Source of the DNA: Verrucomicrobiia bacterium
GTDB lineage: Bacteria; Verrucomicrobiota; Verrucomicrobiia; Verrucomicrobiales; Akkermansiaceae
NCBI GenBank assembly: GCA_947460915.1
Contig: CANHKJ010000061.1
Location: 1 to 13,244 of the forward strand
Reading direction: 5' to 3'
Length of the DNA: 13,244 bases
Part shown: piece by piece, positions 6,253 to 13,228 of the stretch
How positions within the stretch are numbered: the first letter of the stretch is position 1
Layout: each line of letters begins with the position of its first letter
The notes under the pieces: generated by a model
Databases searched by the model: none
What the model was told of the DNA's origin: nothing
The model's input: the letters and a program-made list of their open reading frames with translations, nothing else
Position numbers and translations under genes: made by a program

Positions 6253-6978
6253 ATGCGCAATTACAACAAAACAATTGGTGCTCTCGCAGCAGTAACAGCT
6301 CTCACCGCTGGTGTTGCTCAGGCAGAAATCGAAGGCGACGTTTACGCTGGCTACTCCACTGACTACATCTTCCGCGGCGTTAGTCTCGCAGAAGACCTGG
6401 CTGAGGCTGGTGTGAATCTTTCCACCACTTGCCCTCTCACTCAAGGCACGATCTCGGTCGGCGTCTGGTACGGTTCTGGAAACGATCAAGCTGGTGATTT
6501 TGACGACCAGACCAATACCTCCGTCGGTCTTACGAAGGAAGTCGGCGACTACGATCTGAGCGTTGGCTACATCAATTATGACTACAATGGTGGAGAAATT
6601 GACACCCAAGAAGTCTATGTTGGCGCTAGCACACAACTGGATTGTTTCGCAGGCATCAATTTCGGCGTGACTGCATTCTTGGACGTTGAAGCAACCGAAA
6701 GCCTCTATATTGAAGCTGCCGCTTCCAAGTCGGTTCAACTCAACAGCCAAGTGAATCTTAGCCTCTCCGCAGGTATTGGAGCATACGATGGTGACGACAC
6801 CATCGAAGACGGATTCAATCATTGGTTCCTCGGCGCATCTTTGCCATGGGCTGCTCGTGAAAACCTCACGGTGACTCCTTTTGTAAAGTATGTGCGCACC
6901 GAAAGAAACTACAGCTCAGGTCTCTCAAACGACGGTAACGAAGTCATCGGTGGCGTTCGCCTCTCGGTTGGCTTCTAA
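6253..6978 (+). CDS. Outer-membrane beta-barrel protein, Gcw_chp/TorF-like putative porin (copy 1)
   Basis: The 241-residue protein has a Sec signal peptide (1-24, cleavage after AQA). The mature part begins EIEGDVYAGYSTDYIFRGVSL, the characteristic first strand of the Gcw_chp / TorF-type putative porins. Alternating beta strands follow (ISVGVWYGSG, DLSVGYINYDY, VNLSLSAGIGAY, LTVTPFVKYVR), and the protein ends in VIGGVRLSVGF, a C-terminal strand closing on Phe as needed for BAM insertion. The substrate is unknown. The divergent position next to amtB suggests passage of ammonium or other small nitrogen compounds, which is inference. It has two cysteines (60, 131) that the neighbouring paralogue lacks. 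The ATG at 6253 gives the signal peptide directly; the leader is A/C-rich with no Shine-Dalgarno. A terminator follows, so it is transcribed apart from copy 2. Confidence 0.85.
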   Translation: MRNYNKTIGALAAVTALTAGVAQAEIEGDVYAGYSTDYIFRGVSLAEDLAEAGVNLSTTCPLTQGTISVGVWYGSGNDQAGDFDDQTNTSVGLTKEVGDYDLSVGYINYDYNGGEIDTQEVYVGASTQLDCFAGINFGVTAFLDVEATESLYIEAAASKSVQLNSQVNLSLSAGIGAYDGDDTIEDGFNHWFLGASLPWAARENLTVTPFVKYVRTERNYSSGLSNDGNEVIGGVRLSVGF

Positions 6979-7005
6979 TCAAAGCTACATAAGCACTTTT
7001 TGAGG

Positions 7006-7041
7006 TCATGGCAGTCGTTCTCGGCTGCCATGATTTTTTTT
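7006..7041 (+). terminator. Rho-independent terminator of porin copy 1
   Basis: TCATGGCAG (7006-7014) pairs perfectly with CTGCCATGA (7025-7033) across a 10-nt loop, followed by eight T (7034-7041). It lies 27 bp after the stop codon of the first porin-like gene and before the leader of the second. Confidence 0.92.
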
Positions 7042-7120
7042 CATATGGCGCGCTTTCTACTTGTTAAATCATGATCTTGCACATATTCGTTGATCGGTCT
7101 CAAAACCAACATACTACAAC

Positions 7121-7867
7121 ATGAAGATAACAACCAAAAAAATGATGGGCCTTTTGGCCGTAGCAGCACCTCTCGTGGCGACACAAGCTGTTGCTGAAAT
7201 CGAAGGCAGCCTTACCGCTGGTTACTCAACAGATTATGAATTCCGCGGTGCAACTCTCGGCGAAGATCTTGCTGAAGCAAGCGTTGCTCTGAGCACCGAA
7301 GTCAATGGTTTTACCATTGCTGGTAACGTTTGGTATGCTTCCACAAACGATAACAATGCATTCGTCGACAACGAGGCTGACTACACTCTCTCCGTGAGCA
7401 AGGCTTTCGGTGCAGTGAACGCATCTCTCGGCTATATTTATTACTCGTATCCAGAATTCGCTGAGTCCAATACTCAGGAAATCTTCCTTACCCTCAGCAC
7501 GGAAATCTATGCCGGCATCACTGGAACCGTAACTGGCTACTATGACTTCGACCTGTTCGGTAGCTGGTACATGAATGCTGACCTCGGCAAATCTTTCACC
7601 ATCAACGACCAACTTGCACTCAACTTGAATGCAGGCATCGGTGCTTACGAGTCCGACCCTGGTTTCGCGGATGGCATGAATCACTACTATGTGAAGGCTG
7701 GTCTTGCTTGGGCGCCTAAGGAAAACCTTACCGTGACTCCTTATGTCAAGTACACTGCTGCTGACTCTGATTTCCCTTCTGAGTTCACAGCTCTTAGCGG
7801 CTCTGATGGAACTGGCGACGGCGGCGAAAACGTCGTCGGTGGCGTAACCATCAGCGTTGCATTCTAA
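7121..7867 (+). CDS. Outer-membrane beta-barrel protein, Gcw_chp/TorF-like putative porin (copy 2)
   Basis: The 248-residue protein is a clear paralogue of the gene at 6253. It has a signal peptide (1-25, ending AVA), then AEIEGSLTAGYSTDYEFRGATLGEDLAEA, the shared strand segments AGIGAYESD and ENLTVTPYVKY, and the closing strand VVGGVTISVAF with a terminal Phe. It lacks both cysteines of copy 1 and carries a longer Gly/Ser/Asp-rich segment (about 218-236, SGSDGTGDGGEN) before the last strand, probably an extracellular or periplasmic loop difference. A role as an outer-membrane pore related to the amtB neighbour is inferred from position only. The leader (ACTACAACATG) resembles that of copy 1, again without a Shine-Dalgarno. 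It has its own upstream terminator and promoter space (142 bp) and two hairpins downstream. Confidence 0.85.
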   Translation: MKITTKKMMGLLAVAAPLVATQAVAEIEGSLTAGYSTDYEFRGATLGEDLAEASVALSTEVNGFTIAGNVWYASTNDNNAFVDNEADYTLSVSKAFGAVNASLGYIYYSYPEFAESNTQEIFLTLSTEIYAGITGTVTGYYDFDLFGSWYMNADLGKSFTINDQLALNLNAGIGAYESDPGFADGMNHYYVKAGLAWAPKENLTVTPYVKYTAADSDFPSEFTALSGSDGTGDGGENVVGGVTISVAF

Positions 7868-7874
7868 TGCACTC

Positions 7875-7901
7875 GTGATCGCTCCTTTTTAGCGCGGTCA
7901 C
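7875..7901 (+). other. Eight-bp hairpin downstream of porin copy 2
   Basis: GTGATCGC (7875-7882) pairs with GCGGTCAC (7894-7901), one pair being U-G, around an 11-nt loop. It begins 7 bp after the stop codon and is followed by only a short T run, so it may be a 3'-end stabilising hairpin ahead of the stronger terminator at 7914. Confidence 0.5.
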
Positions 7902-7913
7902 AAACATTTTGCT

Positions 7914-7945
7914 AAACCGGCGTTCCCTTGCGGAGCGCCGGTTTT
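7914..7945 (+). terminator. Rho-independent terminator of porin copy 2, possibly bidirectional
   Basis: AAACCGGCG (7914-7922) pairs with CGCCGGTTT (7936-7944). The stem can continue inward with a T-G wobble and TCC/GGA, giving about 13 pairs around a 5-nt loop, and it ends in TTTT-C-TT on the plus strand. The convergent HAD gene stops 21 bp beyond, so the same hairpin may also serve it, although its minus-strand tail (TTTAGCAAAATG) is a poor U-tract. Confidence 0.85.
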
Positions 7946-7966
7946 CTTGTTTGAATCAAGTGGTAT

Positions 7967-8560
7967 CTATCCTAACAATTCAGTTAAGAAATTCTCCAAG
8001 GCTTGGTGATTGCGGTGATCGTAAAGGTGGCAATGAAACCCGATGTTTTTACCGGTCTCAATGTTCGCGGGGAGATCATCAATGTAGATGGTTTCGCGTG
8101 GGTCCAATTGATAGAGTTCACTGGCTTTTGCATAAAATTCATGCAAGGGTTTCATACAGCCGATTTCAAAGGACATCACGGCACCGTCGAAGAGAGAAAA
8201 CACTGGATACGCCTCATAGATCCATGGGCTGTGGATGGGATTGATGTTCGAAAAGAGAATCAACCGATGACCGTCCGCTTTGAGTTTTTCCGCGAGATCC
8301 CAGGTTTCTTGAATGGGTGTGAAAATGGAACGCCATGCCTGCACAAATTCTTCGGGCTGTGCTGTGGAGCCGAGAGTGCTGAGTGACCATGCTACGAAGT
8401 CATCCGCGCCGATGCGTCCGCTCTCCAAATCGTCGCGTTTTTCATCAAGCAGCTTCAATCGCTCTTGGGGATCTGGTAAATGTGAGGGAATCAAGGCTAA
8501 AAGCGCGTCTTTGTAGTCGAAACGAAGCAAAACATTGCCGATATCGAAGAGAATTGTCAT
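7967..8560 (-). CDS. HAD-superfamily phosphatase, YihX-like
   Basis: The 197-residue protein is a HAD hydrolase with a helical cap inserted after motif I. Motif I is LFDIGNVLLRFD with nucleophile Asp6. The second acidic position is Gly, as in E. coli YihX (FDLGNV), so this is not a defect. Motif II is LFSNIN with the phosphate-binding Ser, motif III is the Lys of GCMKPLHEFY, and motif IV is the paired Asp of YIDDLPANI. YihX acts on alpha-glucose-1-phosphate, and members of this branch act on various sugar phosphates or halides; the substrate here cannot be read from sequence. I chose the ATG at 8560 because the family starts at the motif I strand (MTILFDIGNV), rejecting an upstream in-frame ATG at 8611. 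It is divergent from the carboxypeptidase gene and convergent with porin copy 2. Confidence 0.88.
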   Translation of the reverse strand: MTILFDIGNVLLRFDYKDALLALIPSHLPDPQERLKLLDEKRDDLESGRIGADDFVAWSLSTLGSTAQPEEFVQAWRSIFTPIQETWDLAEKLKADGHRLILFSNINPIHSPWIYEAYPVFSLFDGAVMSFEIGCMKPLHEFYAKASELYQLDPRETIYIDDLPANIETGKNIGFHCHLYDHRNHQALENFLTELLG

Positions 8561-8654
8561 ACGGCAATGGTGAATGTAGGCGAAATGAATGAAAAGAACA
8601 AAAAATGCCAATGTTTAGCATTGAGTTCGGAAGATTTGCCCATAAACTCGCCGC

Positions 8655-9605
8655 GTGACAATCTCGAATTTGGCGAAACAACTCCTCAGCCTCTGGATCA
8701 TTTCCTTGGGACTTCTTCCTCTAGCCGCGCAAGAGTCATTCATGGTCGTAGAAGCCCACTCGGGGAAAATTTTCGCGGCACAGAATTCGACGATGAAGCG
8801 TCCGGTTGCCAGTCTCACAAAAATCTGCACTGGGGTGATCGCGACGGACTGGGCCATTGCCACCAAGCAAGATTTGAAAAAAGTCATGGCCACCGTGCCT
8901 GACTCAGTCACTCGTGTGGGCGGTGTCAATCCACTCAACTTGCAGCCTGGACAGCAGATTTCTCTCTCGGATGCACTCTATGCCGCGCTTCTCGGTTCCG
9001 ATAACCTTGCAGCGATGACGATCGCTGATCACATTGGTCGTGACATCAACAATCGTCGCGGCAAAAACGATGACCCAATTTGGGCATTCGTCAAGGAGAT
9101 GCATGAGTTATGCCGCGTGTTGGGCATGAAAAATACCCGCTTTCTCAATCCGCACGGTCTAGAATTGCCTAAGCAAGAGGGCTTTTCTACCGCAGCTGAT
9201 ATGGCTAAGCTTTCAATCTACGCGATGCGCCGACCAGCCTTCGCTTTTTTTGTGCGTCAAAAATCCCGCACCATCAGCGTTGCAGGAAGATCTTACGTGA
9301 TCAAAAACACCAACCAACTTGTCGGCGAGCAGGGGATTCTCGGCATCAAGACCGGGCAGACCACTCCAGCGGGTCCATGCCTTGCCACATCGATGGACAA
9401 AGACCCTCTCATTCGCAGCAAGCCTGATGGAACAAAAGGTGCTACACCGCGTCGTATGGTAGTGGTTTTGCTGAATAGTCCGGATCGCTTCGGACGCACG
9501 CGCGCTCTTTTGCAAACGGGTTGGAGTCAATATGACAACTGGCTTGACGCCGGAGCCCCCGTCCAAGATCGCAACCGAGAAATTTTACCTGTGCCTAAGT
9601 TTTAG
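8655..9605 (+). CDS. D-alanyl-D-alanine carboxypeptidase (peptidase S11, DacA-like)
   Basis: This low-molecular-weight penicillin-binding protein trims the terminal D-Ala from peptidoglycan stem peptides in the periplasm. The 316-residue protein has a signal peptide (hydrophobic 9-23, cleavage near AAQ) and the three active-site motifs in order: SLTK (Ser53, Lys56), SDN (115-117) and KTG (232-234). The KTG motif is preceded by the usual LVGEQGILGI. It lacks the C-terminal beta domain and amphipathic anchor of E. coli PBP5, matching shorter S11 members. The start is the GTG at 8655, the first possible start after an in-frame TAA at 8643; the TTG at 8670 is an alternative giving a shorter, equally good signal peptide. 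It lies 36 bp ahead of the phosphofructokinase gene and probably shares its transcript. Confidence 0.9.
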   Translation: MTISNLAKQLLSLWIISLGLLPLAAQESFMVVEAHSGKIFAAQNSTMKRPVASLTKICTGVIATDWAIATKQDLKKVMATVPDSVTRVGGVNPLNLQPGQQISLSDALYAALLGSDNLAAMTIADHIGRDINNRRGKNDDPIWAFVKEMHELCRVLGMKNTRFLNPHGLELPKQEGFSTAADMAKLSIYAMRRPAFAFFVRQKSRTISVAGRSYVIKNTNQLVGEQGILGIKTGQTTPAGPCLATSMDKDPLIRSKPDGTKGATPRRMVVVLLNSPDRFGRTRALLQTGWSQYDNWLDAGAPVQDRNREILPVPKF

Positions 9606-9641
9606 TACTCCCCAAGCATAAACACAATAGACGAAGAACGA

Positions 9642-10715
9642 ATGAAAATTGGAATATTGAATAGTGGCGGTGATTGTCCTGGGTTGAACGCAGTGATTCA
9701 CGGTGTCGTGGGCGCAGCTGCCGAATTGGGTTGGGAAGTGGTTGGATTTCGCGATGGATTTGAAGGCTTGCTGCCACCAGGCGATTTCATGATGCTTAAG
9801 CCTGAGGATACGGTGGGCATTCTTAAAATGGGTGGCACCATTCTTGGCACGACGAACAAAGGACATTTCGCGGCAAAAATCGGCGAAGGAGAAATCAGTG
9901 GTGTGCCGAAAGAAATCGTCGCCAAAGCGAAAGCGACTATGGACCAAATGGGCATCGGCGCTCTTGTAGTCGTTGGTGGCGATGGCTCGCTGACCACTGG
10001 CATGCAACTTTACAATGAAGGCTGGCCAATCATTGGCGTGCCGAAAACCATCGACAATGACCTGCAAGCGACGGCAATGACTTTCGGCTTCGACAGTGCC
10101 GTGAGCACGGTGGTAGATGGCCTTGATCGCCTTCACACCACAGCTGCCAGTCACAAGCGTGTGATGGTGCTGGAAGTGATGGGTCGCCACGCTGGTTGGA
10201 TCGCTCTCTGGGGTGGGATGGCAGGCGGTGCCAACGTCGTTTTGCTGCCAGAAATTCCATTCGATATGGAAAAAGTCGCCGCTCACATCCGTGCACGCGA
10301 GGCTGCGGGAGCTCACAGCACCTTGGTCGTAGTGGCCGAGGGCGCACGTCTTCCTGACGGTCACGTGATGAGCATTGACGCCAATGAAGGCGGCGAAGTT
10401 CGCCTCGGTGGCATGGGCGAATATGTGGCTCGCGAAATTGAAAAACTCACTGGCAAGGAAACACGTTCTTGCACCTTGGGTCACTTGCAACGCGGTGGTG
10501 CTCCTACATCGCTCGACCGCATTCTCGGCGTCCGCTTTGGCGTTATGGCCGTGAAATTGGCCGCCGAAGGCCGCTTTGGCCGCATGGTCAGCTACCAGTC
10601 CTATCATGTGGACTCAGTGCCGATCTCAGAAGCTGTTGATCAACTCCGCCTCGTTGACTCCAAAGGGGAGATGGTGCAGGCCGGACGTGCCATTGGCATT
10701 TGTTTCGGAGATTGA
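9642..10715 (+). CDS. 6-phosphofructokinase, mixed ATP/PPi signature
   Basis: The enzyme phosphorylates fructose 6-phosphate to fructose 1,6-bisphosphate, the committing step of glycolysis. At 357 residues it is longer than E. coli PfkA (320). PFK motifs are LNSGGDCPGLNAVI (6-19), GGDGS (112-116), PKTIDND (134-140) with catalytic Asp138, MGRHAGW (180-186), VAEGAR (231-236) and GHLQRGGAPTSLDR (280-293). Gly115 corresponds to E. coli Gly104, the ATP-type residue, whereas Lys135 corresponds to Gly124 and is the residue found in PPi-dependent enzymes. The combination matches the so-called group III enzymes known from actinobacteria and others, so the phosphoryl donor is not settled by sequence. 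The ATG at 9642 gives the family N-terminus MKIGILNSGGD; a weak GAAG lies upstream. Confidence 0.93.
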   Translation: MKIGILNSGGDCPGLNAVIHGVVGAAAELGWEVVGFRDGFEGLLPPGDFMMLKPEDTVGILKMGGTILGTTNKGHFAAKIGEGEISGVPKEIVAKAKATMDQMGIGALVVVGGDGSLTTGMQLYNEGWPIIGVPKTIDNDLQATAMTFGFDSAVSTVVDGLDRLHTTAASHKRVMVLEVMGRHAGWIALWGGMAGGANVVLLPEIPFDMEKVAAHIRAREAAGAHSTLVVVAEGARLPDGHVMSIDANEGGEVRLGGMGEYVAREIEKLTGKETRSCTLGHLQRGGAPTSLDRILGVRFGVMAVKLAAEGRFGRMVSYQSYHVDSVPISEAVDQLRLVDSKGEMVQAGRAIGICFGD

Positions 10716-10737
10716 TCATTTCGGTGTTTTCATTGGC

Positions 10738-10762
10738 GCGGGAATCTGCTTGAATCCCCCGC
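10738..10762 (+). other. Hairpin abutting the start codon of the Lrp-type regulator
   Basis: GCGGG (10738-10742) pairs with CCCGC (10758-10762), with one further A-T pair inside. The 3' arm ends one base before the ATG at 10764. There is no U-tract, so it is not a terminator of the pfk gene. If formed in the mRNA it would occupy the ribosome-binding region of the regulator gene; as DNA it could be an operator. Confidence 0.35.
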
Positions 10763-10763
10763 C

Positions 10764-11249
10764 ATGTCAACCGATCCCTTATTGGAACTCCTCCGCAGTA
10801 AAGCCCGCCACACGCATCAAGAGCTTGCAGAAATGCTCGCGCTCAGTGAAGCAGAAGTGCGCGCGCGCATCTCGGCGTGGGAAAAAGATGGCACCATTCT
10901 CGGATATCATGCTGTCGTCAATGCAGAGCTTGCTGGCGACGTCGATGTGCAGGCGTTCATCGAGGTAAAAGTCACACCCGAACGCGGTGGTGGCTTTGAC
11001 CGACTGGCCATGCGTATTGCCCGCTTCGATCAAGTGGTGAGCTGCTACCTTGCCAGCGGTGGCTATGATTTGATGGTCGTCGTGCAAGGCACAGACCTGC
11101 GCGAAGTCGCACGATTCGTCTCCGAGCGTCTCAGTACGCTCGACGGAGTGCTTTCCACCGCGACACACTTTTTGCTCAAAACCTACAAAGAAAACGGTTT
11201 CCTTTTTGAAGGGGAAACAGGCGTGCAGCGCCTCGCTGTAGCTCCTTAA
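10764..11249 (+). CDS. Lrp/AsnC-family transcriptional regulator
   Basis: The protein is 161 residues. The N-terminal winged helix-turn-helix covers about 5-50 (HQELAEMLALSEAEVRARISAWEKDGTILGY), and the C-terminal RAM/AsnC ligand-binding and oligomerisation domain about 63-140, with the typical GGYDLMVVV segment at 99-107. Family members bind amino acids and control amino-acid metabolism genes as dimers to octamers. It is followed 31 bp later by an aminotransferase on the same strand. This matches the alaR-alaT pair of Bacillus subtilis, in which the Lrp-type AlaR controls alanine transaminase. By analogy, this regulator probably senses an amino acid such as alanine and controls its own operon. 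The effector is not visible in the sequence. Confidence 0.93.
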   Translation: MSTDPLLELLRSKARHTHQELAEMLALSEAEVRARISAWEKDGTILGYHAVVNAELAGDVDVQAFIEVKVTPERGGGFDRLAMRIARFDQVVSCYLASGGYDLMVVVQGTDLREVARFVSERLSTLDGVLSTATHFLLKTYKENGFLFEGETGVQRLAVAP

Positions 11250-11280
11250 TCTTCTGAACCCCAATTGTTAGAAATTTTTT

Positions 11281-12447
11281 ATGGATTACTCCTCGATCAT
11301 TGCGAAGCACATTGCTTCCATCCCGCGTTCCGGGATTCGTGACTTTTTTGAACTCGTGCAAGGCCGTGACGATGTGATTTCGTTAGGCGTGGGCGAACCT
11401 GACTTTGCCACCCCATGGCACATCCGTGAGGCGGCAATTTATTCGTTAGAAAAAGGTCAAACCAGCTACACCTCGAACCTCGGCTTGCTCTCGTTGCGCA
11501 AATCGATCGCCAAGTATGTGAGCCAATTTTTCCACGTTGACTACGTTGCGGAAAAAGAAGTGCTGGTCACCGTGGGCGTCAGTGAGGCCATCGACCTCGC
11601 CTTGCGCGCGTTGTTGAATCCCGGTGATGAAGTCATTTATCACGAGCCTTGCTATGTTTCCTACAGTCCAAGCATCGTCATGGCGTATGGCAAACCTGTC
11701 ACCGTGGTCACCAAGAAAGAAGATGGCTTCTCGCTCAAGCCCGAGGCTGTCGCTGCGGCGATCACGCCACGCACGCGAATGGTGATGCTGAATTTCCCAA
11801 CCAATCCCACGGGTGCCTGCGCCACGCGCGAAGACCTCGAGGGCATTGCCAAGCTTTGCATCGAGCACGATCTGATCGTCATGACTGATGAGATTTACAG
11901 CGAGCTGCGCTACGATGGCGAAGAGCATTTGAGCATTGCTGCTCTGCCAGGCATGCGCGAGCGCACGATCCTTTTGCATGGCTTCTCGAAGGCCTTTGCG
12001 ATGACGGGCTTCCGCCTCGGTTACGCCTGCGCGCCACAACCGATCATTGAGGCGATGATGAAAATTCACCAATACGCCATGCTCTGCGCGCCGATCATGA
12101 GCCAGAACGCCGCGATCGAGGCTCTCGAAAATGGTACGCCATCGATGGAGAAAATGCGCGATAGCTACCACCAACGTCGCGACTACGTGGTGAAACGTCT
12201 CAACGACATGGGCATCGAGTGCCACACTCCTGGCGGAGCGTTTTATGTATTTCCTGACATCAGTAAATTCGGACTGAGCAGCAAAGAATTCGCCATGAAA
12301 CTGCTCGAGCAAGAAAGTGTTGCCGCGGTGCCAGGCACTGCCTTTGGCGAATGCGGCGAAGGCTTCCTGCGCTGTTGTTATGCGACGGGCTTCGATGACC
12401 TGAAGCTAGCGATGGACAAGATCGAAAACTTCATTTCCAAACTCTAA
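11281..12447 (+). CDS. PLP-dependent class I/II aminotransferase, AlaT/PatA-like
   Basis: The 388-residue fold type I aminotransferase transfers amino groups between an amino acid and 2-oxoglutarate or another keto acid. Visible are SLGVGEPDF (34-42), TSYTSNLG (61-68), YEP-like HEPCYVSY (121-128), NFPTNPTG (171-178) binding the cofactor, DEIYSEL (203-209) with Asp203 to the pyridine nitrogen, the PLP lysine Lys237 in HGFSKAFAMTGFRLGY, and substrate-carboxylate Arg364 in FLRCCYA. The sequence resembles the Bacillus AlaT/PatA group, where substrates include alanine or aromatic amino acids, so the exact substrate is open. The Lrp-type regulator precedes it and an intramembrane protease gene follows after 4 bp. 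The ATG at 11281 has an AT-rich leader and no Shine-Dalgarno. Confidence 0.92.
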   Translation: MDYSSIIAKHIASIPRSGIRDFFELVQGRDDVISLGVGEPDFATPWHIREAAIYSLEKGQTSYTSNLGLLSLRKSIAKYVSQFFHVDYVAEKEVLVTVGVSEAIDLALRALLNPGDEVIYHEPCYVSYSPSIVMAYGKPVTVVTKKEDGFSLKPEAVAAAITPRTRMVMLNFPTNPTGACATREDLEGIAKLCIEHDLIVMTDEIYSELRYDGEEHLSIAALPGMRERTILLHGFSKAFAMTGFRLGYACAPQPIIEAMMKIHQYAMLCAPIMSQNAAIEALENGTPSMEKMRDSYHQRRDYVVKRLNDMGIECHTPGGAFYVFPDISKFGLSSKEFAMKLLEQESVAAVPGTAFGECGEGFLRCCYATGFDDLKLAMDKIENFISKL

Positions 12448-12451
12448 CGGA

Positions 12452-13228
12452 ATGTCAAGCAGCGCCGATCAACTGCGCGTGCAAGAATCCAGTTTCTGGG
12501 TTCGCGCGCAGGTGATGCCCTATGTGTTGTTCATGGGGTTCTTGCTGCTTTCTCAGTTTGGTGGAGAACTCATCGAGTGGAATCATCCCGCAGCACCGTG
12601 GTGGCGCCGCTGGCCCAACCAATGGATCTATCCGTTGCAAACCGTGGTCTGCCTTGGCTATCTCATCCGCCACTGGCGATTCTATGAATTTCATTGGAAC
12701 CTCAAGTGGTCCTTGATTGCCGTGGTTTTTGGTGCGGTCGGCATTGGTCTGTGGCTTTTGCCGACGACTTTGTATGATCACTGGAAGCTTGAAGGTGAAA
12801 CCACAGGTTTGATGAAATGGTTCGGCGTGGCGGAGCGAAAAGACGGCTTTAATCCTCATGAGCTAGAGCATCCTGCGGCGTATATCTTTTCTCTGGTCAT
12901 GCGCTTTTTGCGAGCGGCGGTTGTGGTGGCGATGGTCGAAGAGATTTTCTGGCGCAGCTTTCTTTCGCGCTTTGTGCACAAAATGGACGGCAGCTACTGG
13001 AAGCTGGCCTTTGGTGTGCATAGCACCAAAATCATGCTGGTCACCACGCTGGCCTTCACCTTCGCCCACGCGCCTGTCGATTATGCCGGAGCGATCTGCT
13101 ACGGTCTTCTGACCTATCTCCTATATGTGCGCAGTAAAAACCTCGGTGCCTGCGTCATCATGCACGCCACCGCCAATTTCCTCATGGGCTGCTACATCAT
13201 GGCCTATGGGAAATATGGTTTGTGGTAA
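12452..13228 (+). CDS. CPBP/CAAX-type intramembrane protease, resembling the exosortase-associated group
   Basis: The 258-residue integral membrane protein has about six to seven hydrophobic segments (about 22-38, 60-73, 85-105, 143-163, 192-207, 212-226, 232-252). It carries the CPBP/ABI (Rce1-like) active-site motifs: EE-x3-R (Glu163, Glu164, Arg168 in VEEIFWRSF), FTFAHAP with His206, and the second His238 with Asn242 in MHATANFLMG. The large insert before the first motif and the wording of the last motif recall the CAAX-protease-related proteins found with PEP-CTERM/exosortase systems; that subfamily placement is from memory. The substrate is unknown. It starts 4 bp after the aminotransferase stop, so it is co-transcribed, though no functional link is evident. 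After the stop there is a T run (about 13234-13240) but no hairpin. Confidence 0.85.
   Translation: MSSSADQLRVQESSFWVRAQVMPYVLFMGFLLLSQFGGELIEWNHPAAPWWRRWPNQWIYPLQTVVCLGYLIRHWRFYEFHWNLKWSLIAVVFGAVGIGLWLLPTTLYDHWKLEGETTGLMKWFGVAERKDGFNPHELEHPAAYIFSLVMRFLRAAVVVAMVEEIFWRSFLSRFVHKMDGSYWKLAFGVHSTKIMLVTTLAFTFAHAPVDYAGAICYGLLTYLLYVRSKNLGACVIMHATANFLMGCYIMAYGKYGLW

Noticed and set aside
6070..6822. A 250-codon open frame opposite porin copy 1
   Set aside because: It covers the divergent control region and the signal-peptide end of a clear outer-membrane protein; the product looks like an antisense shadow.
6161..7120. Sigma-54 promoters for the two porin genes
   Set aside because: No GG-N10-GC pair with flanking consensus was found on the plus strand upstream of either gene.
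8604..8623. Overlapping small dyads (AATGC/GCATT and CAATG/CATTG) between the HAD and carboxypeptidase genes
   Set aside because: Five-base arms in a 94-bp AT-rich spacer are expected by chance; there was not enough to call an operator.
9585..10607. A 340-codon open frame on the minus strand opposite pfk
   Set aside because: It is a His/Ala-rich shadow of the phosphofructokinase reading frame with no recognisable domain.
11446..12312. A 288-codon open frame opposite the aminotransferase
   Set aside because: It is a mirror product of aminotransferase codon usage and has no motifs.
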